Source: Myxococcales bacterium
GTDB lineage: Bacteria; Myxococcota_A; Bradymonadia; Bradymonadales; Bradymonadaceae
NCBI GenBank assembly: GCA_007120035.1
Contig: SKON01000154.1
Span: 20,265 to 84,264, forward strand
Direction of reading: 5' to 3'
Length of the DNA: 64,000 nucleotides
Shown: piece after piece, positions 56,134 to 64,000 of the stretch
Layout of the letters: the number at the start of each line of letters is the position of its first letter
Position numbering within the stretch: position 1 is the stretch's first letter
Notes under the pieces: generated by a model
Databases searched by the model: none
What the model was told of the DNA's origin: nothing
The model's input: only the letters and a program-made list of their open reading frames with translations
Position numbers and translations under genes: made by a program

Positions 56134-58050
56134 CTACCCCATTTGGGAGGACTCCGCGATCTCCGATAGCTCCATCCATCGCTCCAGGAGACCGTCGAGT
56201 TCCCCCTGCGCGGCCCGTCGCTTCTCGTCCAGGCGCATCGTCTCCTCGTAGTCCGCGCCGCACTCCGCCAGCCGTCGCTCCAGGTCCTCCACATCCCCTT
56301 CTAGATCGGCGATGCGCTCCTCCATCCCGTCGAGTTCTTTCTGCTCCGAGTAGGTCAGCTTTCTGGGCCTGGGAGAACTCCCCTTTTCTGGATCTGACGC
56401 GGCCACAGACACCTCGGCTTCCTCTCGGGCTCGCGCCGCCTCGGCCTCCTTGCGCTCTCTCGCGAGCCGCTCCTCGAGATAGGAGTAGTTCCCCGGGATC
56501 TCCTCGATCTCTCCGCCCCCCCGAAAGAGCAGGAGATGCTCCATGGTCCGGTCCAAGAAGTACCGGTCATGGCTCACGGCCACAACGGCTCCGTCGAAGC
56601 TGTCCAGGTAGTCCTCCAGCACCGTCAGAGTGTCCACGTCCAGGTCATTCGTGGGCTCGTCGAGGAGCAACACATTCGGCCGGGCCATCAACACCCGCAA
56701 AAGATAGAGCCGCCGCCGCTCCCCACCGGAGAGCTTCCCGATCACGGTCCACTGCTTCTCCCGATCGAAGAGAAACCGGTCCAGCATCTGCGTCGCCGAC
56801 AGCCATCCGTCGGGCGTCGGGATCCGATGAGCCACCTCGGTGATGTAGTCGTGAACCCGGGTCTCCTCGTCGAGATCCATGGCCCTCTGGTCGTAGTACC
56901 CCACGACCACGGTCTCCCCCACCTCCACCTGGCCGCTCTCGGCCTTCAGCCGACCGGCCACCAGGTCCAGAAGCGTCGACTTTCCTACCCCGTTGGGCCC
57001 CACGATCCCCAGGCGGTCTCGGCGCTCCACGAAGTACGTGAAGTCCCGCACCAGCACATCGCCACCCCTGGAAGCGGTCACCTCGTGGAGCTCGATCACC
57101 TTCTTGCCCAGGCGACTCTCTACGGTGTTCAGCTCCAGCTCCTGCTCAGGCCCCCTCGAGGAGGGCTCCTGCAACGCCTCGGCCCGCTGAACCCTGGCCT
57201 TATTCTTCGTCGTCCGAGCCTTCGGGCCCCGCCGCAGCCACTCCAGCTCCTTTTTGGCGAGCTGGGCCCGGCGATGCTCCATCACCCGCTCCCGGTCTTC
57301 CCGCTCCTGCCGGGCCACCAGAAAGTCGCTGTAGGTCCCCTTGTGGCGGTAGACCTGGCGGTCGGCGAGCTCCAGGATCCCGTTCGTCACCCGATCCAGA
57401 AAGTACCGGTCGTGGGTAATCAACATCAGCCCCGCGGCCCGACGGCTCAAAAAGCCCTCCAGCCAGCTCACGGCCTCGATATCCAGGTGGTTCGTGGGCT
57501 CATCGAGGATCAAGAGATCCGAGGGCCGCACCAGCGCCCGGGCCAGCGCGACCCGCTTCTGCTCACCGCCGCTCATGGACCCCACGGGCTGCTCCCGGTC
57601 GTGGATCCCCAACCGGGAGAGCGTCATCAGCGCTTCGGACTCCAGGTTCCACCCATCCACCCGGTTCATCTCGTCCGTCAGGCGACCCACCTCGGCGATC
57701 CGCTCTTCGTCGGCAGGATCTTCGGAGAGCCGCCGACAGGCCGCCTCGTACTTCTCCACTACCTGAAATGCCTCGGGCCCGTCCTTCAGCATCACCTCCA
57801 ACGCCGTCTTCGTGCCATCCAGGTCGGGCTCCTGGGCCACGTACTCCACCACGGCCCCACGGGCGACGGCCACTCGCCCGTCATCGGGCTTCTCCTCGCC
57901 AAGGAGGATTCGCAAGAGCGTCGACTTCCCGGCGCCGTTGACGCCGATCAGCCCCACCCGGTCCTCCCGGGTCAGCCCGAAGGTCACCCCCTCGAAGAGC
58001 ACCCGTGTTCCGTAGGCTTTGCTCAGGTTTTCCGCCGAAAGTACGACCAT
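56134..58050 (-). CDS. ABC-F ATPase (Uup-like)
   Basis: A 638-residue protein with two ABC cassettes and no membrane domain: Walker A GVNGAGKST and GPNGVGKST, signatures SGGEQKR and SGGERRR, Walker B LLILDEPTNHLD and LLLDEPTNDLD. A linker between the cassettes is rich in Lys/Arg (GPKARTTKNKAR), and a C-terminal coiled coil (about 570-638) points to the Uup type, which acts on ribosomes or replication structures. It is encoded directly after icmF (stop at 58051). Confidence 0.9.
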   Translation of the reverse strand: MVVLSAENLSKAYGTRVLFEGVTFGLTREDRVGLIGVNGAGKSTLLRILLGEEKPDDGRVAVARGAVVEYVAQEPDLDGTKTALEVMLKDGPEAFQVVEKYEAACRRLSEDPADEERIAEVGRLTDEMNRVDGWNLESEALMTLSRLGIHDREQPVGSMSGGEQKRVALARALVRPSDLLILDEPTNHLDIEAVSWLEGFLSRRAAGLMLITHDRYFLDRVTNGILELADRQVYRHKGTYSDFLVARQEREDRERVMEHRRAQLAKKELEWLRRGPKARTTKNKARVQRAEALQEPSSRGPEQELELNTVESRLGKKVIELHEVTASRGGDVLVRDFTYFVERRDRLGIVGPNGVGKSTLLDLVAGRLKAESGQVEVGETVVVGYYDQRAMDLDEETRVHDYITEVAHRIPTPDGWLSATQMLDRFLFDREKQWTVIGKLSGGERRRLYLLRVLMARPNVLLLDEPTNDLDVDTLTVLEDYLDSFDGAVVAVSHDRYFLDRTMEHLLLFRGGGEIEEIPGNYSYLEERLARERKEAEAARAREEAEVSVAASDPEKGSSPRPRKLTYSEQKELDGMEERIADLEGDVEDLERRLAECGADYEETMRLDEKRRAAQGELDGLLERWMELSEIAESSQMG

Positions 58051-61000
58051 CTACATCGACCGCCTGTACTGCCCGCCCACCTCGTAGAGGGTCCGCGTGA
58101 TCTCCCCGAGGCTCGCGTGCCGCACGGAGTTCATCAGCTCCGCGAAGAGGTTCCCGTCGGAGAGGGCTACCTCTCGCAGTCGCCGCAGCGCGTCCTCCCG
58201 AGCGTCGTCGTGGGCGCTCCGGAAGGCATCCAGGTTTTGAAGCTGGGTCTGCTTCTCCTCCTCTGTGGACCGGATCAACTCCAGTTCCTCGGGCCCATCG
58301 TCCTCCTGGCCTTCCGGCGCCAGGAAGGTGTTCACCCCGATGATCGGAAGCTCCCCGGAGTGCTTCTTCAGCTCGTAGTGAATCGACTCGTCCTGGATCT
58401 TTCCTCGCTGGTACTGGGTCTCCATGGCCCCCAGCACCCCGCCGCGGCGGCTGATGTTCTCGAACTCCTGCAGCACCGCCTCCTCCACCAGATCCGTGAG
58501 CTCGTCGACGATGAACGACCCCTGATAGGGGTTCTCGTTCTTCGCCAGGCCGAACTCCCGGTTGATGATCATCTGGATGGCCATTGCCCGTCGGACGCTC
58601 TGCTCCGTGGGCGTCGTGATCGCCTCATCGAAGGCGTTGGTGTGCAGGCTGTTGCAGTTGTCGAAGAGCGCAAGAAGCGCCTGCAAAGTGGTTCGGATGT
58701 CGTTGAATTGGATCTCCTGGGCGTGCAGAGACCGACCGGAGGTCTGAATATGGTACTTCAGCTTCTGAGACCGCCGATTCGCCCCGTAGAGCTCCCGCAT
58801 CGACACCGACCAGATCCGCCGGGCCACTCGCCCCAGCACGGTGTACTCCGGGTCCATCCCGTTGGAGAAGAAGAACGACAGGTTCGGCGCGAAGTCGTCG
58901 ATCTTCATGCCCCGGGCCAGGTAGTACTCCACGAAGGTGAACCCGTTGGCCAGGGTGAACGCCAGCTGGCTGATCGGGTTCGCTCCGGCCTCGGCGATGT
59001 GGTAGCCGCTGATCGACACGGAGTAGTAGTTTCGGACCTCCTTGTCGACGAAGTACTCCTGGATGTCGCCCATCATCTTCAGGGCGAACTCCGTGGAGAA
59101 GATGCACGTGTTCTGGGCCTGATCCTCCTTGAGGATGTCGGCCTGCACAGTCCCGCGGACCACCTTCAGCGCCCCGTCGGCGATCTCTCGTCGCTCCTCG
59201 TCGGTCGGGGGCCTCCCCTCTCGCTCCACGAACTGGTCGATCTGCTGGTCGATGGCGGTGTTCAAAAACATCGCCAGGAGGATCGGCGCCGGGCCGTTGA
59301 TCGTCATCGACACGCTCGTGTTCGGCGCGCAGAGATCGAACCCGTCATAGAGCCGCTTCATGTCGTCCAGGGTACACACGCTCACCCCGGAGTTACCCAC
59401 CTTCCCGTAGATATCGGGCCGCAGGTGGGGGTCCTCGCCATAGAGGGTCACCGAGTCGAAGGCCGTGCTCAACCGGTTCGCCGGCTCGTCTTCGCAGAGG
59501 TAATGAAACCGCTTATTCGTCCGCTGCGGCGTCCCCTCGCCAGCGAACATCCGCTTCGGCTCCTCGTCGCGCCGCTTGAAGGGAAACACCCCGGCGGTGA
59601 ACGGAAACCTCCCCGGCACGTTCTCCAGGAGCTGCCATCGAACGATGTCACCCCAGTCCCGGAACTTCGGCACCGCCACCCGACGGATCTTCGACCCCGA
59701 CAAGGACTCCGATGTCAGCTCGAAGGACCGCACCTTGCCCCGGATGGTCACGTCATAGCTCTCCCCGGAGTAGGCCTCACGCAGCTCCTCCCACCCATCG
59801 AGGAGGGCCCGAGGCTCTTTGTCCAGGTCGGCCTCCATCGCCTCGTACCGCTCCGAGAGTGCCGTGCTGTCGTCCTCCAGAAGTCGCCGGGCCCCGTCGA
59901 GCTGGTAGAGCGCCGTCGCCACGTCGGCCTGGGCCTCCGCCCACTGCCGATACTCCCGGCAGGTCTCAGCGATCTCCGCCAGATAGCGCCGCCGGTTTCC
60001 GGGGATGATCTGATGGGCCTTCGTCGTCACCGGGCCCGACGTCTCCCACCGGGTCTCCGGCGCCTCCCCGTCCACCTTCTCCAGGAGCGCCAGGTAGAGG
60101 GCAGTCACCCCGGAGTCATTGAACTGGCTGGCGATGGTCCCGAAGACGGGCAGCTCCTCGTCGGGCACGTCGTAGGAGATCTGGTGGTTGCGCCGGAACT
60201 GCTTGCGCACCGCCCGCAGGGCGTCCTCGCTCCCGAACTTCTCGTACTTGTTGATCACCACCAGGTCGGCGTAGTCCAGCATCCCGATCTTCTCGAGCTG
60301 ACTGTGGGCCCCGAACTCGCTGGTCATCACATAGAGCGACACGTCGCAGTGATCGACGATGTCGGCGTCCCCCTGACCGATGCCGCTGGTCTCCACCAGG
60401 ATCAGGTCGAAGCCCGCCACCTGGGCGACCTCGACGGCCTCGTCCAGGGCGTCAGCCACCTCCCCCTTGCTCTGCCGCGTCGCCAGAGAGCGCATAAACA
60501 CCCGCTCGTCGTCGATGGCGTTCATCCGAATTCGGTCCCCAAGGAGCGCCCCGCCGCTCTTCTTCCGCGACGGGTCCACGCAGATCAACGCCACCTTGCG
60601 GTCCTCGAAGTCCAGCAGGAACCGCCGGATCACCTCGTCGGTCAGGCTGCTCTTTCCGGCGCCCCCGGTGCCCGTGATCCCCACCACCGGGACCTTCCGG
60701 GCCGGCTCCGGCAGGTTCAGCTCCCCGAGCCGCCCCTGCTCGGCCATGGTGATCGCCCGGGCCAGCGCCAGGGCTTCACCGGCCACGACAGAGTCGGCCG
60801 CCGGGGTCCCGATCTTCTCCACCACGTCGTAGTCGGTGCGCTCCAACATGAAGTTGATCATCCCCTGCAGCCCCATCTCCCGGCCGTCATCGGGGCTGAA
60901 GATCCGCACTACCCCGTAGTCCTGGAGTTCCTCGATCTCGTGGGGGACGATCACGCCGCCCCCGCCGCCGAAGACCTGAATATGCCCGGCGCCCCGCTCC

Positions 61001-61290
61001 TTGAGCAGGTCCACCATGTACTTGAAGTACTCCAGGTGCCCCCCCTGATAGCTCGACACGGCGATGCCCTGGGCGTCTTCCTGGATCGCGGCGTCCACGA
61101 TCTCCGCCACCGACCGGTTATGCCCCAGGTGAATCACCTCAGCCCCGCTGGACTGCAAGATCCGCCGCATCACGTTGATCGCCGCGTCGTGCCCGTCAAA
61201 GAGGCTCGCCGCCGTCACAAACCGCACCGGGTGGGTGGGCTTATAGACCACGTCTGCTTTGTCGAAGGGAGAGGGTGCTGTAGCGCTCAT
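58051..61290 (-). CDS. icmF: Fused isobutyryl-CoA mutase (IcmF)
   Basis: A coenzyme-B12-dependent carbon-skeleton mutase of 1079 residues. The N-terminal B12 domain has the lower-axial motif [15 protein letters not shown] (DGHD; the conserved His ligand) and [14 protein letters not shown]. The middle is a MeaB-type G-protein chaperone: Walker [41 protein letters not shown], and base motif NKYEK. The last about 500 residues are the mutase catalytic barrel ([42 protein letters not shown]). This order is diagnostic of IcmF, which interconverts isobutyryl-CoA and n-butyryl-CoA. SD AGGAG is present. Confidence 0.95.
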   Translation of the reverse strand: MSATAPSPFDKADVVYKPTHPVRFVTAASLFDGHDAAINVMRRILQSSGAEVIHLGHNRSVAEIVDAAIQEDAQGIAVSSYQGGHLEYFKYMVDLLKERGAGHIQVFGGGGGVIVPHEIEELQDYGVVRIFSPDDGREMGLQGMINFMLERTDYDVVEKIGTPAADSVVAGEALALARAITMAEQGRLGELNLPEPARKVPVVGITGTGGAGKSSLTDEVIRRFLLDFEDRKVALICVDPSRKKSGGALLGDRIRMNAIDDERVFMRSLATRQSKGEVADALDEAVEVAQVAGFDLILVETSGIGQGDADIVDHCDVSLYVMTSEFGAHSQLEKIGMLDYADLVVINKYEKFGSEDALRAVRKQFRRNHQISYDVPDEELPVFGTIASQFNDSGVTALYLALLEKVDGEAPETRWETSGPVTTKAHQIIPGNRRRYLAEIAETCREYRQWAEAQADVATALYQLDGARRLLEDDSTALSERYEAMEADLDKEPRALLDGWEELREAYSGESYDVTIRGKVRSFELTSESLSGSKIRRVAVPKFRDWGDIVRWQLLENVPGRFPFTAGVFPFKRRDEEPKRMFAGEGTPQRTNKRFHYLCEDEPANRLSTAFDSVTLYGEDPHLRPDIYGKVGNSGVSVCTLDDMKRLYDGFDLCAPNTSVSMTINGPAPILLAMFLNTAIDQQIDQFVEREGRPPTDEERREIADGALKVVRGTVQADILKEDQAQNTCIFSTEFALKMMGDIQEYFVDKEVRNYYSVSISGYHIAEAGANPISQLAFTLANGFTFVEYYLARGMKIDDFAPNLSFFFSNGMDPEYTVLGRVARRIWSVSMRELYGANRRSQKLKYHIQTSGRSLHAQEIQFNDIRTTLQALLALFDNCNSLHTNAFDEAITTPTEQSVRRAMAIQMIINREFGLAKNENPYQGSFIVDELTDLVEEAVLQEFENISRRGGVLGAMETQYQRGKIQDESIHYELKKHSGELPIIGVNTFLAPEGQEDDGPEELELIRSTEEEKQTQLQNLDAFRSAHDDAREDALRRLREVALSDGNLFAELMNSVRHASLGEITRTLYEVGGQYRRSM

Positions 61291-61357
61291 AAGATGTCTC
61301 CTGCGGGGGTGTCAGCGGGGGTCAATAGAGCAAAACCGCCCCGCCATGACAAGGCGC

Positions 61358-61825
61358 TCACCTCGCAAAGAGCCTCCCGTCGAACGAGAACGGGCGAGCC
61401 TCACCGAGGGTCACCTTCGCCGCAAACTCCGGGTGCTCCGGGTTCAACAGGATATTGTACTCCTCGGGGACCACCACGGAGGGCACGGCGATGGCCACGG
61501 CGCTCTGCTCCCGCTGCCATCGATCCCCAAACCCCTTCAGCCCGGCGTGGCCCGTCACCCGCCGCCATCCCTCCGGCAGATCCTCGGGCTCCAGGCGCTG
61601 GATCTCCAGGTCATCGTCGATCTCGGCCCAGACGGACACGATATCCGGCGGCACGTCGTCGGCGATCACGTGCACCAAGAGCTCCAGCACGGCCAACGAG
61701 AGATGCTCCGAGGTGTAGACAATCGGCTGCCCCGGCGTGTTCCACCGCCCCCCGACCTTCTTGGCCCCTACCCCCTCGAAGGCGCTCTCGGCGTACTTCG
61801 CTTTCGAGAGACGCCACACCTTCAA
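61358..61825 (-). CDS. RES-domain toxin
   Basis: A 155-residue RES protein: MKVWRLSKAKYA start, RWNTPGQPIVYTSEHLSLAVLEL with the conserved Arg/Glu/Ser positions. RES toxins of the Xre-RES class consume NAD+. The TTG at 61825 overlaps the antitoxin stop (TTGA, 61822-61825); a GTG two codons later (61819) is an alternative start. Upstream 4-bp coupling to the antitoxin fits the usual order in this class. Confidence 0.9.
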   Translation of the reverse strand: MKVWRLSKAKYAESAFEGVGAKKVGGRWNTPGQPIVYTSEHLSLAVLELLVHVIADDVPPDIVSVWAEIDDDLEIQRLEPEDLPEGWRRVTGHAGLKGFGDRWQREQSAVAIAVPSVVVPEEYNILLNPEHPEFAAKVTLGEARPFSFDGRLFAR

Positions 61826-62238
61826 CTGTAGACCCCGTACTCAATCCGGGTCAGCACCTCGTCCACGAGCTGAGCCCCCAGGTCCGTATCGAAGACCTCC
61901 ACGGGCTTCATCCCGTCCAGTGTCGGCAAGCTCCGCTTCATCCACGCCGCCGCCTTCTCCATGGACCCGAAGACCTCCACGGCGTGCCCCAACACCCGGC
62001 CCATCCTGGCGATCCGATCCGACTCGTCCAGCTTCAGCCGCCCCTCTTCCTTCCGCCGCGCCAGGGTCCGCGGCGAGATCGCCACCGCCGCCGCCAGCTC
62101 CTCCGCCGTCAACCCCAGCTTCTCCCGAATCGTCTCCACCGCCTCGTAGGGCAGCCCGCGCCGCACCCGCTCGATCCGCTCCGCCGGTGTCTCCGCCTCG
62201 GCCCCCAGAAACTCCGCGAACACCTCTGCTGCCGCCAT
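61822..62238 (-). CDS. Xre/MbcA/ParS-type antitoxin
   Basis: A 138-residue antitoxin with an Xre-type helix-turn-helix (LGLTAEELAAAVAISPRTLARRKEEG) and a C-terminal MbcA/ParS toxin-binding domain (RVLGHAVEVFGSMEKAAAWMKRSLPTLDG). It is upstream of the toxin, as in known Xre-RES systems, and probably represses its own promoter with the toxin. AGAGGTGAACC precedes the ATG. Confidence 0.92.
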   Translation of the reverse strand: MAAAEVFAEFLGAEAETPAERIERVRRGLPYEAVETIREKLGLTAEELAAAVAISPRTLARRKEEGRLKLDESDRIARMGRVLGHAVEVFGSMEKAAAWMKRSLPTLDGMKPVEVFDTDLGAQLVDEVLTRIEYGVYS

Positions 62239-62260
62239 GGTTCACCTCTCGAAGGGCACC

Positions 62261-62303
62261 TGCCATCTGTCTTACATTCTAACGCCAGACGGCAGACTTT
62301 CAA
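62261..62303 (-). promoter_or_regulatory. Promoter and operator of the toxin-antitoxin pair
   Basis: On the minus strand -35 TTGAAA (62298-62303), 16 bp, and -10 TAGAAT (62276-62281). An imperfect inverted repeat with 11-bp arms (62261-62271 and 62284-62294, TGCC[A/G]TCTG[T/G]C, 9 of 11 matching, 12-bp spacer) flanks the -10. This is a good candidate for antitoxin binding and autoregulation. A start of transcription would fall about 30 bp before the ATG. Confidence 0.75.
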
Positions 62304-62374
62304 TCCCAACCCGCCGCAAACCAGTCCTCCTCTCACCCACTCGAATTGCGTTGACGGTCTCCCGGTCCTTCAGG

Positions 62375-63955
62375 TCAAAGCACAAGTCTGGCCTGCGGAA
62401 GCTTCCCTTCGAGCCGGTTGCGATGCTTGGACCACTTGTTCCCGTGGGCGCTGAGGGAGAGCAGCCGCGGGAGGTTCACCGCGTCCACGTCGATGGGGAG
62501 TCCCGGGTTCTTGGCCACCGACAGCCATCTCAGCGTGGCGTTCTTGATCAGCGCCTCAGGGAGCTCCTTGAGTTTGTTCTCCGAGAGGTCCAGCACGCGC
62601 AGCCCCTCGAATTTTTCCCACGCGATGCCAGCGAGCTGCTCCGAGTCCAACCCTGCTCCGGGGACATGGAGCCCGATCAGCCCCGGGAATCGGTCGAGCT
62701 CCGCCATCTCAGAGACAACGACATCGTTGGGCAAGTCCTTCAAGGCGACGAATACCGTGCGATTCCCCACGTCACCGACGTCGGGCAAGGCCAGCCCCCT
62801 CAGACTCACCTCGGCCACCATCTCCGCCTGCAGCCATGGCGAGTCCTCGAAGAGGACTTCAGCGCGCCGGCGGATCTTCGCCAGGGCCCGGAGCAACCCC
62901 TCGCGGTGCTCCTCCGACAAGGGCAGAGCCCCATGGTCCGGCGTGACGGGAACGGCCACCTCCGCCGACAGGCTCTTGAGGACTCCCTCCAGATCCGACA
63001 ACCCTCTGGCGAGCTCGAGATCGAGGCGGTTTCTGAACGCTGCTCGCGTCTTTTCTCGGACACAGATCGCCGTGTTCAGCAGAAGGTCGTCGGCAAGCTT
63101 CGGGGCCGAGTCTTCGACCTCGATGGGACGGTCGTCGACCTCGAGATAGGAGTCGGGACTGAACCACCCCTCAAACCCCTTCGTGCGCAGAAGCTTGAGC
63201 CACTCATCCAAGAGCGACTCCATCCGCTCGGCGTCGAAGTTCTGCTCCAACTCGGCCGCCTCGACACAGAGCTCGTGGGGCCGGCCGATCTTAGCGCCCA
63301 GCTTTCGGGCCTCCTCCCACTCCCCGGAAAAGAGGGCCTCCCAGTATTCTGGTGGCGAAAGCGGAGCCCGGCTGGCAATTTTCTCGCCAGCGAGCTTGAG
63401 CACATTCTCCAACGTAGCCTTCACGCCCTCGTCCAGGTCGGGTAAGGCCAGGCCCCGCTCCACCCAGTGAATGGACTGCTGGTAATACATACCAACGTAG
63501 AGCCAGACCCCCATGGTCTCCTCGATCCGACCGGTCTCCCCACCTACGTGGGTCGCCAGCGCGGCGTAGAAGCGGCCCAAGGCTTCCACCATCGCCTCCT
63601 CGCTCATCACCCTCCAGGCCCGGCTCAAGAAGAGGAGAAGATTCTTCAAGGTCCCGGCGATCTCCTTGGAGTCGATGGCCTCCATCTCCCGCTCCACCTT
63701 GAGGAGCTCCAGACAAGCGTCCACACCAATACGGGGCTTGTGGTGCGAGAACCACTCCGAGAGGTAGTAGAGCGACGCCACGTGCTCTTTTGAGTGCTTC
63801 CCGTACGTTTCGCGGGCCTCTTTCACCGCCGCGAGGTAGGCAAGACTCCGGGCGACGGGCTCCTGCACGTCCAGGGTAGACAGCCAGGCTCGATAGAGCT
63901 CCGTGGCTTCCGGGTATCCCGGGTCATCGATCTCATAATGCGGGTATTTGCTCAT
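62375..63955 (-). CDS. Helical protein with C-terminal leucine-rich repeats
   Basis: A 526-residue protein of unrecognised family. Residues about 30-380 are helical, TPR-like (VASLYYLSEWFSHHKPRIGV, VEALGRFYAALATHVGG). Residues about 380-526 show LRR-like units: LPNDVVVSEMAELDRFPGLIGLHV, LRVLDLSENKLKELPEALI, LRWLSVAKNPGLPIDV, LPRLLSLSAHGNKWSKH. No signal peptide. Such repeats bind other proteins. SD GAGGG precedes the ATG. It is transcribed toward the toxin-antitoxin pair (136-bp gap). Confidence 0.7.
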   Translation of the reverse strand: MSKYPHYEIDDPGYPEATELYRAWLSTLDVQEPVARSLAYLAAVKEARETYGKHSKEHVASLYYLSEWFSHHKPRIGVDACLELLKVEREMEAIDSKEIAGTLKNLLLFLSRAWRVMSEEAMVEALGRFYAALATHVGGETGRIEETMGVWLYVGMYYQQSIHWVERGLALPDLDEGVKATLENVLKLAGEKIASRAPLSPPEYWEALFSGEWEEARKLGAKIGRPHELCVEAAELEQNFDAERMESLLDEWLKLLRTKGFEGWFSPDSYLEVDDRPIEVEDSAPKLADDLLLNTAICVREKTRAAFRNRLDLELARGLSDLEGVLKSLSAEVAVPVTPDHGALPLSEEHREGLLRALAKIRRRAEVLFEDSPWLQAEMVAEVSLRGLALPDVGDVGNRTVFVALKDLPNDVVVSEMAELDRFPGLIGLHVPGAGLDSEQLAGIAWEKFEGLRVLDLSENKLKELPEALIKNATLRWLSVAKNPGLPIDVDAVNLPRLLSLSAHGNKWSKHRNRLEGKLPQARLVL

Positions 63956-64000
63956 TTTTCCCTCGCTTGGTTACGAGTGGCCGATTTCTATCAATACTCC

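Noticed and set aside
56536..62454. A 1972-residue open frame on the plus strand
   Set aside because: It lies antisense to icmF, the ABC-F gene and the toxin pair. Composition is His/Arg/Pro/Leu-rich as expected from the reverse frame of GC-rich codons, with no domain motifs. The genes on the minus strand have clear family motifs.
1..64000. CRISPR array, rRNA, insertion sequences or prophage
   Set aside because: No regularly spaced direct repeats, no rRNA core sequences and no transposase, integrase or phage structural motif were seen on either strand.

Overview
The window is 64 kb of GC-rich, densely coding bacterial chromosome. It holds about 50 protein genes, one tRNA-Cys, no rRNA, no CRISPR array and no recognisable transposase or phage gene. 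Diderm features suggest a free-living proteobacterium-like organism: many lipoproteins with a lipobox, four outer-membrane barrel candidates, an M50 site-2 protease, and Ser/Thr kinase, TPR and RCC1 proteins. The hrcA-grpE-dnaK-dnaJ order, fused IcmF mutase, kinase-ATPase-TPR giant and large extracytoplasmic repeat proteins fit the deltaproteobacterial/Myxococcota side, possibly Bradymonadia. That placement is inference, not proof.

Layout. (1) 1-661: the end of an outer-membrane protein running in from outside the window. (2) 11.8 to 0.65 kb, minus strand: one long convergent-ended block, hrcA-grpE-dnaK-dnaJ followed by a periplasmic-binding-like protein, an M50 protease, a zinc-ribbon membrane protein, thiL, a methyltransferase and a membrane GTPase. 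Several junctions overlap by 4 bp, so heat-shock and envelope quality-control genes may be co-transcribed. (3) 15.07 to 11.87 kb, minus: a stand-alone receiver protein, a GT28/MGDG-synthase-like glycosyltransferase with a coiled-coil tail, and a flippase-like membrane protein. (4) 15.2-19.4 kb: tRNA-Cys with terminator, a lipoprotein, a membrane-anchored GrpE paralogue converging on an antisense-overlapping membrane protein, and an M64 peptidase lipoprotein. (5) 27.3 to 19.35 kb, minus: an operon of a 1064-residue Ser/Thr kinase-ATPase-TPR protein, an FAD dehydrogenase, a small barrel, an ATPase-less histidine-kinase-like protein with a degenerate receiver, and a full histidine kinase. (6) 27.5-43.5 kb: mixed genes including an amidohydrolase lipoprotein, a 246-bp inverted repeat, barrels, an S41 protease lipoprotein, a voltage-gated cation channel, a Rho motor core without the N-terminal RNA-binding domain, an acyl-CoA-binding protein, two cold-shock proteins, a CAP-domain lipoprotein and an Atm1-type ABC exporter. 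(7) 43.5-45.8 kb: the malic enzyme-phosphotransacetylase fusion. (8) 45.85-55.1 kb: two giant tandem paralogues (lipoprotein, Ig-like modules, 14 RCC1-like repeats each) and a frameshifted scrap of a third. (9) 63.95 to 55.14 kb, minus: a helical/LRR protein, a Xre-RES toxin-antitoxin pair with a clear promoter/operator, IcmF, an Uup-like ABC-F ATPase and a LysR regulator.

The points most worth follow-up are the OB-less Rho, the channel whose filter TLEDWTD lies between Na+ and Ca2+ types, the second membrane-bound GrpE, the kinase/two-component operon with its kinase-dead member, and the recombining RCC1 array. Very long ORFs antisense to real genes (one of about 5.9 kb opposite icmF and the ABC-F gene) are treated as GC-bias artefacts.
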